A DNA stretch of 64,000 bases from Burkholderia sp. NRF60-BP8 (GCF_001522585.2 NZ_CP013373.1:1550001-1614000), one strand, 5' to 3'. Shown: positions 47,999 through 61,260, numbered from the stretch's first letter. The notes: generated by a model from the letters alone, not told the origin. Made by a program: numbers and translations.

Positions 47999-48024
47999 GG
48001 TAAGTTTTGCCGTTCGGGGTGTAA

Positions 48025-48519
48025 ATGATCCTGCTCACTGGCGTCGGGGTTTTCCTCGCGTGGGCGATGCTTGTCGCGCTCGAGGACATCCGTCATAGGC
48101 GTATACCGAATTCACTGGTGATCGGTGGATTCGCGTTTGCATTTGTACTCGCCGGACATAATCCGTTCGGCATATCCGTGAATCAGGCGCTCATTGGCGT
48201 ACTGGTCGGTTTTCTGAGCCTCTTTCCCTTTTTTGTGCTGCGCGTAATGGGTGCCGCGGATGTCAAGGTATTCGCGGTGCTGGGCGCGTGGTGCGGCCCG
48301 CATGCGCTGCTGTGGCTCTGGATCATTGCGAGCCTGCTGGCATTCGCGCATGCCGGTACGCTGATCTTCGCCACCCGTACGCCCGTGTCGGCGTTGTGGC
48401 AGCGGCGTTCGCCGACGATGCAGATCGCCGGTTTCCGGGCGTCGCCGTATGCCGCGTTTCTCGTGATTCCCGCGGCGCTGTGGTGCCTGTACCGGATCGC
48501 GACCGGGGGGATGCAATGA
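48025..48519 (+). CDS. cpaA: Prepilin peptidase (A24 family) CpaA/TadV
   Basis: Inner-membrane aspartyl protease that removes the leader of Flp and TadE-like pseudopilins. 164 residues, about five transmembrane helices. Catalytic aspartates are seen in ALEDIRHRRIPN (first) and GAADVKVF (second, GxxD type). It lacks the methyltransferase domain, typical of the short Tad peptidases. The stop overlaps the next gene by 4 nt (ATGA). Confidence 0.93.
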   Translation: MILLTGVGVFLAWAMLVALEDIRHRRIPNSLVIGGFAFAFVLAGHNPFGISVNQALIGVLVGFLSLFPFFVLRVMGAADVKVFAVLGAWCGPHALLWLWIIASLLAFAHAGTLIFATRTPVSALWQRRSPTMQIAGFRASPYAAFLVIPAALWCLYRIATGGMQ

Positions 48520-49010
48520 CGGTCGTTTGTCCGGTATCCGGTATGCGACGTCGCGAGCGCGGTGCGACGGCGATCGAATTTGCGCTGATGTTGCCCGTGT
48601 TCTTCCTGATCCTGTACGCGATCATCACGTACGGGATGATCTTCGCGGCCCAGCAGAACCTGACGCTTGCCGCAACGGAAGGCGCTCGCGCCGCGCTGAA
48701 CTATCAGCAGGTCGGTGCGGCCGCGTCGGTGCAGGCAGCGCAGCAAGCCGCGTTGGCGGCGCGAGCCCAGGCCGCATGCACGGCCGCGACGAACCTGACC
48801 ACGTGGCTGAAAGGGTCGACATGCTCGCCCACGCAGCAAGGCAATTGTTCGTACGACCCGACGATGCTGTGCGTGCAGATCACGCTGACCTACCCCTACT
48901 CGCAGAGTCCCCTGATTCCGGCGTTCCCGCTGCTCGGTTCGCTGTTGCCGGTGCCATCGACACTCACCGGAACCGCGATGGTCCAGATCAGCCCGGTCAA
49001 CATCATATAG
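48516..49010 (+). CDS. tadE: TadE-like pseudopilin
   Basis: 164-residue minor pilin. The basic leader ends RRRERG, followed by ATAIEFALMLPVFFLILYAI with Glu at +5, so it should be processed by CpaA. The C-terminal periplasmic part has paired Cys (CTAATN...STCSPTQQGNCSYDPTMLC). It overlaps cpaA by 4 nt, indicating translational coupling. Confidence 0.88.
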   Translation: MTVVCPVSGMRRRERGATAIEFALMLPVFFLILYAIITYGMIFAAQQNLTLAATEGARAALNYQQVGAAASVQAAQQAALAARAQAACTAATNLTTWLKGSTCSPTQQGNCSYDPTMLCVQITLTYPYSQSPLIPAFPLLGSLLPVPSTLTGTAMVQISPVNII

Positions 49011-49105
49011 ACGGCAGCTGCGGCGTCGTGCCGGGTCGAGGGCGCCCGGTCGGCAACGTTGCGTGGAGAATTCAATCGTGAGTAGCGGGGAAGCATAACA
49101 ACACC

Positions 49106-50005
49106 ATGGCCAACAATCTGACGAAGATCATTGCGGGTTTGCTGATCGCGATCGCGATTCTGCTCGGCGTCTATGCATGGATGCTCGGTCGCAAGCCGGC
49201 CGATGTCGCGCCGGTTGCCTCGACGGTCGCCACGCAGAGCGTGCCGGTCGTCGTGACGACTCGGCCGTTGCAAGCCGGCCAACCGATTCCGGCCGATGCG
49301 CTGAAGGTCCAGCAGTCGACCGCCGCGCCCCAGGGGGCGTTCGCCGATCCGCTGCAACTGGTCGGTCGCACCCCGGCAGCCGACATTCCCGCCCATGCGG
49401 CCGTCGTCGCGAGCGCATTGTCGTCCGGTCTCGCCGAGCAGATCGCACCGGGAGAGCGCGCCGTCGCGATCAAGGTCGACGAGACCAACGCGGTCGGCAA
49501 TCGCGTGCGCCCCGGCAACTATGTCGACGTGTTCGTGAATCTGAAGCGCGACGGGACCGGTGTGGCGATCGGCGGGACGTCGACGGCGGAGATCGTGAAT
49601 ACTCAGGCGCGGCTGCTGATGTCGAAGGTTCGTGTGCTGTCGTTCGGCGATGCAACGACCGAGCGAGACAGTTCGAACGGCTCGGTGGTCGGGACGCGGA
49701 CCGCGGTGCTGGCCGTGCCCACCGCACAGGTCGACGCGCTGACGCTCGCCGAGCAGAGCGGTCGACTCCTGCTCGCGCTGCGTAACCCACGCGACGACGA
49801 TGTCGCGGCGCAAACCGTCGCGGTTCGCGTCGGCGACGACAAGAGCCCGTCGGCGGTTGCCGCTGCCGGCATGGTGCTGGGCGAGTTGTCGAAGAGTGCG
49901 ACGGCGCCGGCTCCGCGTGTGGCGCCGCGGGTGGTCGCACGGCGTCCGAGCGGTGGCGGCATCGAAGTGATTCGGGGTGGGCGGACCGAAACGGTCGCTT
50001 ATTGA
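49106..50005 (+). CDS. cpaB: Pilus assembly protein CpaB/RcpC
   Basis: Periplasmic, membrane-anchored SAF-domain protein that supports the Tad secretin. 299 residues: N-terminal helix (IIAGLLIAIAILLGVYAWML), SAF domain (VVVTTRPLQAGQPIPADALK), then RcpC-type C-terminal region (GERAVAIKVDETNAVGNRVRPGNYVDVF). Standard Tad position before the secretin. Confidence 0.92.
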   Translation: MANNLTKIIAGLLIAIAILLGVYAWMLGRKPADVAPVASTVATQSVPVVVTTRPLQAGQPIPADALKVQQSTAAPQGAFADPLQLVGRTPAADIPAHAAVVASALSSGLAEQIAPGERAVAIKVDETNAVGNRVRPGNYVDVFVNLKRDGTGVAIGGTSTAEIVNTQARLLMSKVRVLSFGDATTERDSSNGSVVGTRTAVLAVPTAQVDALTLAEQSGRLLLALRNPRDDDVAAQTVAVRVGDDKSPSAVAAAGMVLGELSKSATAPAPRVAPRVVARRPSGGGIEVIRGGRTETVAY

Positions 50006-50026
50006 GTGGGACGAAGACGGCAAACA

Positions 50027-51358
50027 ATGAAAAAGAAACTGATTGGTTTGGCTATTGCATTGAGCGCGCTGGCGATGCCGCCGCTGTCGGACGCGGCCGA
50101 CACGAGCGGGACGATCAGCCTTGCAATCGGCGCGCAACGGCAGCTTGCGACGGGGCGTGCGCTGCAGCGGGTTGCGGTCGGCGATCCGTCGGTGGCCGAC
50201 GTGGTCGTCGTCAAGGGCGGGCGCGGCGGCGTGCTGCTGGTGGCGAAGAATGCCGGCGCGACGAACGTGATGATCTGGGAGCGCGGCCGCGACGAGCCGA
50301 CCGTCTATAACGTGAACGTCACGAGCGGGGCGGCGCGGGCACTCCTCGACGGCGCGTCGCCGAGCGTGAATACGTACGGCGGCACGACGGTGATCGGCGG
50401 TACGTCCGGAACGCTCGACGGCCATCAGCGGGCCGTGCATGCGGCGAAGACGGTCGGCGGCAAGGACGGGACGACGCTGGATGCGTCGACGATCTCCGGC
50501 AAGAATGTCGTGCAGGTCGACGTGCGGGTCGTCGAATTCAGCCGCTCGGTGCTGAAGCAGGCGGGGCTCAATTTCTTCAAGCAGAGCAACGGCTTTGCGT
50601 TCGGGGCCTTCGCGCCGACGGGGCTGACGTCGATTACCGGCTCGCCGAACAGCTCGCTCACCTACAACACGAACGTGCCGATTTCGTCGGCGTTCAACCT
50701 CGTCATCCATTCCATGTCCCGCGGGTTGTTCGCCGACCTGTCGATTCTCGAGGCGAATAACCTGGCCCGAGTACTCGCGCAGCCGACGCTCGTCGCGTTG
50801 TCCGGCCAGAGCGCGAATTTCCTCGCGGGCGGCGAAATTCCGGTGCCGGTGCCGCAATCGCTCGGCACGATCTCGATCGAGTGGAAACCCTACGGCGTCG
50901 GGCTGACGGTTACGCCGACCGTGCTGAATCCGCGGCGGATCGCGCTGAAGGTCGCGCCCGAATCGAGTCAGCTCGACTTCGTGCATTCGATCACGATCAA
51001 CGGCGTGCAGGTGCCCGCGCTGACGACGCGGCGTGCGGACACGACGGTCGAGCTCGGCGACGGCGAAAGCTTCGTGATCGGCGGCTTGATCGACCGCGAG
51101 ACCACGTCCAACGTCAACAAGGTGCCGTTCCTGGGCGATCTGCCGATCATCGGCGCGTTTTTCAAGAATCTGAGCTACCAGCAGAACGACAAGGAGCTCG
51201 TGATCATCGTGACGCCGCATCTCGTTGCACCGATCGCGCAGGGCGCACCGCTGCCGGCGACGCCGGGGGAGCTGTCCGAGCAGCGCGACGGTCCGGTGTG
51301 GCGTTCGTACCTGGGCGGCATGGCATCGCCGGACGCAGGGCCGGGGTTCTCGAAATGA
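50027..51358 (+). CDS. cpaC: Tad outer-membrane secretin CpaC/RcpA
   Basis: 443-residue secretin forming the pilus exit channel. Sec signal peptide (LIGLAIALSALAMPPLSDA), N-terminal pilus-and-flagellum-assembly domain (QRQLATGRALQRVAVGDPSV), then the secretin domain (VARVLAQPTLVALSGQSANF, GGEIPVPVPQ, VGLTVTPTVL, KVPFLGDLPIIGAFF). ATG 50027 gives a clean signal; ATG 50006 is possible. Confidence 0.94.
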   Translation: MKKKLIGLAIALSALAMPPLSDAADTSGTISLAIGAQRQLATGRALQRVAVGDPSVADVVVVKGGRGGVLLVAKNAGATNVMIWERGRDEPTVYNVNVTSGAARALLDGASPSVNTYGGTTVIGGTSGTLDGHQRAVHAAKTVGGKDGTTLDASTISGKNVVQVDVRVVEFSRSVLKQAGLNFFKQSNGFAFGAFAPTGLTSITGSPNSSLTYNTNVPISSAFNLVIHSMSRGLFADLSILEANNLARVLAQPTLVALSGQSANFLAGGEIPVPVPQSLGTISIEWKPYGVGLTVTPTVLNPRRIALKVAPESSQLDFVHSITINGVQVPALTTRRADTTVELGDGESFVIGGLIDRETTSNVNKVPFLGDLPIIGAFFKNLSYQQNDKELVIIVTPHLVAPIAQGAPLPATPGELSEQRDGPVWRSYLGGMASPDAGPGFSK

Positions 51359-51433
51359 GCGCGCCGAATCGTTACCGGACCGCGCAGGCCGTCGCGCATG
51401 ACGCGATGCCTTGCTTCATTGGGAGTATTCAAG

Positions 51434-52672
51434 ATGAATGCGAGAACCTATTCCTTGGCTGAGCCCGCCGTCACCGACCACTTCGTCTGCGCATCCTCTC
51501 TTGCCGAGCATGTGCATTGGCTGTCGCAATCGCTGGTGTCCGCCGGCGCGGTCGAAGGGGTACCGCTCGACGGCGCCGCGCTGTCGCAGCGTATCGGCGT
51601 GTTGAATCCGGCGCTGGTATTCATCGATTTTTCCGGTGATTGCGCGGCTGCAAGCACGGTGGTATCCGCGGTACGCGCGGCGCATCCGGGCGTGCCGGTC
51701 GTCGCACTGGGCTCGCTCGCGCAACCCGAAGGCGCACTCGCCGCGCTGCGCGCGGGGGTGCGCGATTTCGTCGATTTTTCCGCACCGGCCGACGAAGCGC
51801 TGCGGATCACGCGGGTGTTGCTCGACAACGTCGGCGAGCCGGCGAATCGCCACGGGAAGGTCACCGCATTGCTCGGTGCGCGCGCCGGGATGGGGGTGAG
51901 CACGCTCGCCGCGAACCTGTCGGTGCTGATGCAGCGCCGGCCGGCCGCCCCCGCGCACACGGCGGCGCTCCTCGATCTCGGGCTGCCGGCCGGCGACGGC
52001 GCGCTGTTCCTGAACACGCGCTGCGAATTTCATTTCGTCGAGGCGGTGCGCAACCTGCGCCGGATCGACCGCACGTTCGTGACGACTGCGCTCGCGCGCC
52101 ACTCGAGCGGCGTCGCCCTGACGACGCTGCCGCCGAATCTCGCCGAGCTGCGCGACGTGGCGACGGCGTCGTGCGCGGCGCTGCTGAACCGGCTGCGGGC
52201 GTTCTTCGATCACCAGATCGTCGATCTCGGCGGCTTTCCGAATCGCGAATTCATCGCGCAGGTCGTGAACCTGGCGGACGAAGCATGGCTGGTTTGCGAC
52301 CAGGGTGTGGCGTCGGTCGTGTCTGCCGTCGAGATGCTGGACGGGTTGCGCGAGGCCGGTGCCGCGACCGACCGGATCCGGCTCGTCGTCAACCAGTTCG
52401 ACGCCGAGCTCGGCTTGATGCCCGCACAGATCGCCGAACGGCTCGAACTGTCGCTGGTTGCGACACTGCCGTCGCGGCGCGTGTCGATCGGGCATGCGGC
52501 GAACCAGGGCAAGCTGATCGCCGAGGTCGCGGAACGCGATCCGTACGTCCGTGCGCTCGGGCCGCTGGTCGAGCGCCTCGCGGGCGCGCCGGCGCCCGGA
52601 GCGACCCCGCGTGCGGCCGGCGGCCTCTCGGCGCTCAGGCGCATCATTCAATCCTCAACGAAGCGGTCGTAA
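51434..52672 (+). CDS. cpaE: Tad locus ATPase-like protein CpaE/TadZ
   Basis: 412 residues: N-terminal receiver-like domain (about 20-130) and a MinD/ParA-like domain that positions the Tad machine at a pole. The P-loop LLGARAGMGVSTLAAN (near 146-161) has lost both the signature lysine and the Walker lysine (KGGxGKT is replaced by RAGMGVST), so nucleotide hydrolysis is doubtful; degenerate P-loops occur in TadZ proteins. GGGAG precedes ATG 51434. cpaF follows 3 nt after the stop. Confidence 0.9.
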   Translation: MNARTYSLAEPAVTDHFVCASSLAEHVHWLSQSLVSAGAVEGVPLDGAALSQRIGVLNPALVFIDFSGDCAAASTVVSAVRAAHPGVPVVALGSLAQPEGALAALRAGVRDFVDFSAPADEALRITRVLLDNVGEPANRHGKVTALLGARAGMGVSTLAANLSVLMQRRPAAPAHTAALLDLGLPAGDGALFLNTRCEFHFVEAVRNLRRIDRTFVTTALARHSSGVALTTLPPNLAELRDVATASCAALLNRLRAFFDHQIVDLGGFPNREFIAQVVNLADEAWLVCDQGVASVVSAVEMLDGLREAGAATDRIRLVVNQFDAELGLMPAQIAERLELSLVATLPSRRVSIGHAANQGKLIAEVAERDPYVRALGPLVERLAGAPAPGATPRAAGGLSALRRIIQSSTKRS

Positions 52673-52675
52673 GCG

Positions 52676-54022
52676 ATGGCACACGACATTCAATTTGCCG
52701 ACGGCGCAGCGCCGTTCTCGCAAACGCAACAGTTCCACGACATCAAGAATGCCGCGCACGAGCATCTGCTCACGCGGATCGAGGAGCTGGGTGCCGAATT
52801 CGGCCGTTGGTCGCGACAGGCGATCAACCAGTTCGTCGATCTCGAAATCGACAGCTTCGTGCGGCTGCGGCGCATTCCGCTCAACGAGAGCGAGGTGCGC
52901 GCGGTGGCCGAGGCGCTGACGAAGGAGCTCGCCGGCTTCGGGCCGATCGAAGACCTGTTGGCCGACCCGCACGTCGAGGACATCCTGATCAACGGCTACA
53001 ACGACATCTACGTGTCGCGCCACGGGATCCTGTCGAAGCTGCCGATCCGCTTTACCGACAACGCGCATCTGCTGCGGATCGTGCGACGGATTCTCGCACC
53101 GGTTGGCCGGCGGCTCGACGAATCGAACCCGATGGTCGATGCGCGGCTGCCCGACGGCGGGCGGGTCAACGTCGTGATCGAACCGCTGTCGATCGACGGG
53201 CCGGTCGTATCGATCCGGAAATTTCGCAAGGACCCGTTGAAGCCCGAGGACCTGCTGGGCAACGGCACCTACAACGAGGAAATCGGCCGGCTGCTCGAAG
53301 CCGCGGTCGATGCGCGCTGCAACGTCCTCGTGTCGGGCGGCACCAGTTCGGGCAAGACGTCGCTGCTGAACGCGCTGGCGTTTCACATCCCGATGGCCGA
53401 ACGCGTCGTGACGATCGAGGATACGGCCGAACTGTCGTTGAATCACCCGCACGTCGTGCGGCTCGAGAGCCGTCCCGGCGGGTTCGACGGCAGCGGCGTG
53501 GTGACGATTCGCGACCTGCTGCGAAACACGCTGCGGATGCGGCCGGACCGGATCATCGTCGGCGAAGTGCGCGGCGGCGAAGTGCTCGAAATGCTGCAGG
53601 CGATGAATACCGGCCACGACGGATCGATGGGTACCGTGCACGCCAGCTCGCCGCGCGAATGCCTGTACCGGCTCGAGATGCTGGCCGGCTTCGCCGGTTT
53701 TCAGGGCACCGAAGCAAGCCTGCGGCGGCAGATCGCCAACGCGATCGACTTCATCGTGCAGATCGGCCGGCTGTCCAACGGCCGCCGCCGCATCCTGTCG
53801 ATCACCGAAGTCACCGGCATGTCGGACAACGTCGTGTCGACGCAGGAGCTGTATCGCTACGAGGCGCGCGTCACGCCGGAGGGCGAAGAGATCGATCATT
53901 GGGAGTCGCTCGGCATTCATCCGCATTCGCCGAAGCTGGCACGTTTCCGCAGCACGCTGGTGTCCGCGGGCGGCGGCGGGTTCGGTGGCAACTTCGGGCG
54001 AGGCGGGGGCTTCAATGTCTAG
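52676..54022 (+). CDS. cpaF: Tad secretion ATPase CpaF/TadA
   Basis: Hexameric type II/IV secretion ATPase that powers pilus assembly. 448 residues: N-terminal domain, Walker [10 protein letters not shown] (near 219-227), Asp box [10 protein letters not shown], Walker [16 protein letters not shown] and the His box [17 protein letters not shown]. It overlaps the tadB start by 8 nt. The Gly-rich C-terminus ([14 protein letters not shown]) is unusual but short. Confidence 0.95.
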   Translation: MAHDIQFADGAAPFSQTQQFHDIKNAAHEHLLTRIEELGAEFGRWSRQAINQFVDLEIDSFVRLRRIPLNESEVRAVAEALTKELAGFGPIEDLLADPHVEDILINGYNDIYVSRHGILSKLPIRFTDNAHLLRIVRRILAPVGRRLDESNPMVDARLPDGGRVNVVIEPLSIDGPVVSIRKFRKDPLKPEDLLGNGTYNEEIGRLLEAAVDARCNVLVSGGTSSGKTSLLNALAFHIPMAERVVTIEDTAELSLNHPHVVRLESRPGGFDGSGVVTIRDLLRNTLRMRPDRIIVGEVRGGEVLEMLQAMNTGHDGSMGTVHASSPRECLYRLEMLAGFAGFQGTEASLRRQIANAIDFIVQIGRLSNGRRRILSITEVTGMSDNVVSTQELYRYEARVTPEGEEIDHWESLGIHPHSPKLARFRSTLVSAGGGGFGGNFGRGGGFNV

Positions 54023-54995
54023 CGCCACCTTGCTCGCGCTGATGTTCGCGCTGATCTGCGCGGCGGCGGGATTGCTGCTGTGGCGTGGAAGTCAGGTGCG
54101 GGAAGGGCGTGCGCATACGCAGCGGTTCTTCGACAGCCGCGTGGGACAGGGCGCGCGTTCCGCTCCCCCGACTGGCGATACGCGCCCCGCACGCGCCCCG
54201 GCGGCCGGTACGGCGAACGCGCAGGCAGTCGAACAAGGGCTCGCGCGCTGGCGCGCGTCGGTGCTCGACGCGTGGACCGTGCTGTCCGACCGCGCGGGCC
54301 TCGATGAAGTGCGTACCGGGCTCGTGATGGTGCTTGCAGTCATCGTGCTGCTCGCGTTGTGGGCCGGCATGGCCGGCGGCGCGCTCGCCGCGGCGGCGGC
54401 GGCCGTGGCGGGCAGTGTGCTCGTCGTTCTGTGGGTCACGTCGCGCATCAGCCGGCGCCGCCTGAAGATCGTCCGTCAGTTGCCGTCGTTTCTCGACGGG
54501 ATCGTGCGGCTCGTGACGCTCGGGAACAGCGTGCCGGCGGCGTTCCAGTCGGCGCTGCAGACGGCCGAGATGCCGCTGCGCCGCTGCCTCGACGACGTGT
54601 CGCAGATGCTGCGCTCCGGCGTCGAGATCGACCGCGCGATGCTGCACATCGCGCACACCTACCGTATCCGCGAATTCGAACTGGTCGGGGCGGTGCTGCG
54701 TCTGTCGGTCCGCTACGGCGGACGGGCGGACGTGATGCTCGACCGGATGTCGACCTTCATGCGCGATCTCGAGCAGGCGGAACGCGAACTGTCCGCGATG
54801 TCGGCCGAGACCCGGCTGTCGGCGTGGGTGTTGGCGCTGTTGCCGATCGCGGTCGGCAGCTTCGTCATCGCGACGAGCCCACGCTACTTCACGGCGATGT
54901 GGAGCGACGATAACGGACGTCAGCTGATTTACCTGGCGTTCGCGCTGCAGGCGATCGGCGGTCTCTGGCTGTTCCGGCTCGCGCGGCTGAGGTGA
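54015..54995 (+). CDS. tadB: Tad inner-membrane platform protein TadB
   Basis: 326 residues with a T2SSF domain and four membrane segments (one N-terminal, one near 105-145, two C-terminal). Conserved cytosolic part: LPSFLDGIVRLVTLGNSVPA, FQSALQTAEMPLRRCLDDVS, LRLSVRYGGRADVMLDRMS. The ATG lies inside the cpaF 3' end. Confidence 0.92.
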   Translation: MSSATLLALMFALICAAAGLLLWRGSQVREGRAHTQRFFDSRVGQGARSAPPTGDTRPARAPAAGTANAQAVEQGLARWRASVLDAWTVLSDRAGLDEVRTGLVMVLAVIVLLALWAGMAGGALAAAAAAVAGSVLVVLWVTSRISRRRLKIVRQLPSFLDGIVRLVTLGNSVPAAFQSALQTAEMPLRRCLDDVSQMLRSGVEIDRAMLHIAHTYRIREFELVGAVLRLSVRYGGRADVMLDRMSTFMRDLEQAERELSAMSAETRLSAWVLALLPIAVGSFVIATSPRYFTAMWSDDNGRQLIYLAFALQAIGGLWLFRLARLR

Positions 54996-54999
54996 ATCG

Positions 55000-55998
55000 A
55001 TGGATGCAAACCGTTTAGGCGCGCTGGCGCTGGTGCTCGGATCGATCGGCGTGCTGCTGCTTGCCGCGCTCGCGATCGTCCGCGTCGTGCTCGTGCAGCG
55101 TGCCGAGCGCGCGCTGGCGCATGCGCTCGACCGCCGGGCCGCCGCAGTCGAAGCGGCTGCCGCGCGCGCCGGCTCCGCCGAAGCGGCACGCGAGGCGGTG
55201 ACACCGCCCGCGCCGCGTGTCCGTTTCGCGGGGCTGCGCGAACGTTTCGAAGACGTCGGGATGCGGTGGCTCGATACCGGCTTCAGCAGATATCTGATCG
55301 CCGACGAAGATCGCCAACTGCTCGAACAGTGCGGTTTCGTCGACGTGCGTGCCAGAGCGCTGTTCGTCGGCGCTCGCATCGTCTGCGCGATCCTGCTGCC
55401 GGCGCTCGCGGTGCTGGTACTGATCGGCCGCGGGCAACAGGCGCGCTGGCCGCTGTGGATATCCGTCGCGCTCGTGACCGGCTACATGCTGCCGAAGATC
55501 TATGTGCGCCGGCGCGCCACCGCGCGCCGGCAGAGCATCGCGACCGAACTGCCGCTGCTCGTCGACATGTTGCGGCTGCTGCAGGGCGTCGGCCTGTCGC
55601 TCGACCAGAGCATCCAGGTCGTCACGCACGATTTTCAGACGATGCTGCCGGTGCTGTCGTGGGAACTCGGCGTCGCGCAGCGGCAGTTCGCGGCCGGGCG
55701 CACGCGCGAGCAATCGCTGCAACGCCTGACGAACAGTTTCGACAACGAGGATTTGCGCGCGATCGTGCGCTTGCTGATTCAGGTCGACAAGCATGGCGGC
55801 GCGGTGCAAGAGCCGCTGAAACAATTCGGTGACCGTCTGCGCGAAGGGCGTCGCGCGACGCTGCGCGAACAGATCGGTCGCCTGACGGTGAAGATGACCG
55901 GCGTGATGATCGTCACGCTGTTGCCGGCACTGTTGATCGTGACCGCGGGGCCGGGGATCATGACCGTGCTGTCCGCGCTCGCTGCGATTCAGCATTGA
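55000..55998 (+). CDS. tadC: Tad inner-membrane platform protein TadC
   Basis: 332 residues, second T2SSF platform subunit: N-terminal helix, a variable Ala/Arg-rich linker, then ELPLLVDMLRLLQGVGLSLD, NSFDNEDLRAIVRLLIQVD and GGAVQEPLKQFGDRLREGRR, with C-terminal membrane helices. Starts 4 nt after tadB. Confidence 0.92.
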   Translation: MDANRLGALALVLGSIGVLLLAALAIVRVVLVQRAERALAHALDRRAAAVEAAAARAGSAEAAREAVTPPAPRVRFAGLRERFEDVGMRWLDTGFSRYLIADEDRQLLEQCGFVDVRARALFVGARIVCAILLPALAVLVLIGRGQQARWPLWISVALVTGYMLPKIYVRRRATARRQSIATELPLLVDMLRLLQGVGLSLDQSIQVVTHDFQTMLPVLSWELGVAQRQFAAGRTREQSLQRLTNSFDNEDLRAIVRLLIQVDKHGGAVQEPLKQFGDRLREGRRATLREQIGRLTVKMTGVMIVTLLPALLIVTAGPGIMTVLSALAAIQH

Positions 55999-56027
55999 TG
56001 CGGCATGAGGGGAAGGAGCGACACGAG

Positions 56028-56855
56028 ATGAATCGATTGGGTTGGGTTCGCACGCTCGCAGGCGCGACGGCGTGCGCGTTGCTCGCCAGCGGGTGCGCGA
56101 TGTTCAAGGAATCCGGATACGGAATCGGCGCGCAGGCCGAACGCGGCGCGCTGATGCAGGCCGCCGCCGACAAGAATGCGCCGCCCGATACGCCGGGCAT
56201 GTATCTGGGCCTGATCGAGCGGATGCAGGGGCAGGGGCTGTATTTTGCGTCGCTCGCGCACATCGATCAGTACGAGAAGCAATATGGTGCATCGCCGGAC
56301 ACGATCCTGCTGCGTGCCGACGCGTTGCGCGCGACCGGCCAGTACGACGCCGGCGTGGCCGCTTATACCAAGTTGCTGACGACGCCGCTCGCTGCGCGCG
56401 GCTATCGCGGGCTGGGGCTGACCGCCGGCGCCCGCGGCGATTTCGCGCTGGCCGCGCAGCAGCTCGAACAGGCGACGGTACTTGCGCCGACCGATGCGGC
56501 GACGTTGTCCGACCTCGCGTATTCGAAGATGCGTGAAGGCGATCTGGCGGGGGCGCGCGTGCCGCTGCTGAAGGCGGCCGAACTCGAGCAGAAGAACCCG
56601 AAGATCCTCAGCAACTTCGTGCTGTATCTGCTCGCGACCGGCCATGCGAAAGATGCGCGGCGGCTGATGGATCAGCAGAAGCTGTCGCCCGCGGTGCGCG
56701 GCCAGATTCGTGACGACGAGACGAAGGTTGCGGCGGCGATGCGCGCGAAGCAGCGCGCCATCGCCTATGCGCCGGCCAGCGTGTCCGTGCCGTCGGTGGC
56801 GAGCAGCGACAATTTCGATCTTGCCGTGCCGCTGCTGCAGCGTTTCGCGCGATAA
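56028..56855 (+). CDS. tadD: TadD-like TPR lipoprotein
   Basis: 275 residues with lipobox ALLASGC (Cys23) and tetratricopeptide-like helical repeats (LLRADALRATGQYDAGVAAY, GYRGLGLTAGARGDFALAAQ, SDLAYSKMREGDLAGARVPL, FVLYLLATGHAKDARRLM). TadD is the secretin pilotin/assembly lipoprotein of Tad systems. A strong GGAAGGAG site precedes ATG 56028. Confidence 0.88.
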   Translation: MNRLGWVRTLAGATACALLASGCAMFKESGYGIGAQAERGALMQAAADKNAPPDTPGMYLGLIERMQGQGLYFASLAHIDQYEKQYGASPDTILLRADALRATGQYDAGVAAYTKLLTTPLAARGYRGLGLTAGARGDFALAAQQLEQATVLAPTDAATLSDLAYSKMREGDLAGARVPLLKAAELEQKNPKILSNFVLYLLATGHAKDARRLMDQQKLSPAVRGQIRDDETKVAAAMRAKQRAIAYAPASVSVPSVASSDNFDLAVPLLQRFAR

Positions 56856-56878
56856 CGACGATATTCACGGAGGCCATC

Positions 56879-57223
56879 ATGTTTCACCTTTCCTCAATCC
56901 GCGTGCGGGCCGTGGGCATCGCGTTCGCTTGCTCGCTGGGCGCGGGCGTCGCGCATGCGCAAAGCGACACGCCGGCGTCCGAAATCGGTCATGCGACCAG
57001 CGCGCTGCTCGACCTGCAGCGCTCGAATCGGGCGGCCGCTACGCCGCAACCGATCGACGGCACGGCCGGGACGTATGCGTATCAGCGCTATATCGACTCG
57101 TTCAAGACGCCGATTCCGCAGTGGTTCGGCACGATGTCGGCGTCGGGCGGCGGCAGCAGCGGTGGCAGCGGCAGCGGTGGCAGCGGCAGCGGTGGGCTGT
57201 CCGGCGGCGATCTCGCGCGCTGA
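56879..57223 (+). CDS. Small secreted DUF3613-like protein of the Tad locus
   Basis: 114-residue precursor: Sec signal peptide (VGIAFACSLGAGVAHA-QS), a conserved-looking middle (ATSALLDLQRSNRAA, YAYQRYIDSFKTPIPQWF) and a Gly/Ser-rich tail (SGGGSSGGSGSGGSGSGG). DUF3613 proteins occur in Burkholderiales Tad clusters; the function is unknown. It sits between tadD and tadG with short gaps, so it is in the operon. Confidence 0.75.
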   Translation: MFHLSSIRVRAVGIAFACSLGAGVAHAQSDTPASEIGHATSALLDLQRSNRAAATPQPIDGTAGTYAYQRYIDSFKTPIPQWFGTMSASGGGSSGGSGSGGSGSGGLSGGDLAR

Positions 57224-57235
57224 CGGAGCAAAACG

Positions 57236-60452
<3,217 letters not shown>

Positions 60453-60506
60453 TTAATGAGATAAAATCGCGGTGAATTACAACGACTCGGGCGGGAATAA
60501 ATTTTC

Positions 60507-61214
60507 ATGAGCCAAATGACGGGGTTGAGGCGGGTAGGCGTGTTGCTCGCCATGATGGGAGGCATGCAAGGCGCGTTCGCGCAGGGGCTGGCAGGCAGCG
60601 ATTCGCCGGCGGTGCAGCAGGCGTCGGCGCCGGTGGCCGCGATTCCGGTGATCGATTCGCAGGCGCAGACGTCGATACAGCCGCAGGCCGGCGAGACGAC
60701 GGGGCCGAGCACGGTCGACGATTTGCAACGCCAGATCCAGGCGCATTCGCTGACGGAAATGCGCACGAGCTACAACGGCAGCTACGGCGCGAGCCTGCTG
60801 TTCAACGTCAAGGACGGTGCGTATTTCGTCGCGCTGTTCCAGCAGAAGGCGTTCTGGCGCGTGATCAAGACTTACGACGAAACGCGCGCGGAAGCGATCT
60901 ATCGCGATTTCTCGCATCAGGCGGAGCGGCTGGCCGTCAACGAACTGCGAGCGGCGAAGCTGGAATCGCAGAAGGCGCAAATGGACAAGCAGATCGAAGT
61001 CACGCAGGAGCGCGCGCGGCGGCTGCAGGCGGACATCTCGATCGCGCGCCAGCAGCAGGCTGCGGTGGCGGATCGCCAGAAGAGCGTGCGGAGCGAAACG
61101 GCGGCGCTGCAAGCGCAACAGGCGCAGCTGCAGTCGCAATTGCGGGCGTTGCAGCAGCAGGTGCGTTCGCTGCAGCGCGAGGCCGACGCGGGGCTGCCGA
61201 CGACGGCCCGCTGA
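60507..61214 (+). CDS. DUF2968-like secreted coiled-coil protein
   Basis: 235-residue precursor. Sec signal peptide (VGVLLAMMGGMQGAFA-QG), Pro/Ala/Gln linker, a globular part (MRTSYNGSYGASLLFNVKDG, YFVALFQQKAFWRVIKTYDE) and a long C-terminal coiled coil (about 135-225, rich in Gln/Ala/Arg). It resembles periplasmic DUF2968 proteins of Burkholderia; function unknown. Confidence 0.8.
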   Translation: MSQMTGLRRVGVLLAMMGGMQGAFAQGLAGSDSPAVQQASAPVAAIPVIDSQAQTSIQPQAGETTGPSTVDDLQRQIQAHSLTEMRTSYNGSYGASLLFNVKDGAYFVALFQQKAFWRVIKTYDETRAEAIYRDFSHQAERLAVNELRAAKLESQKAQMDKQIEVTQERARRLQADISIARQQQAAVADRQKSVRSETAALQAQQAQLQSQLRALQQQVRSLQREADAGLPTTAR

Positions 61215-61260
61215 ACCCGGTGACGGCGGAGCGGCGACGCGCTGCATCGGCCGTACCAGT

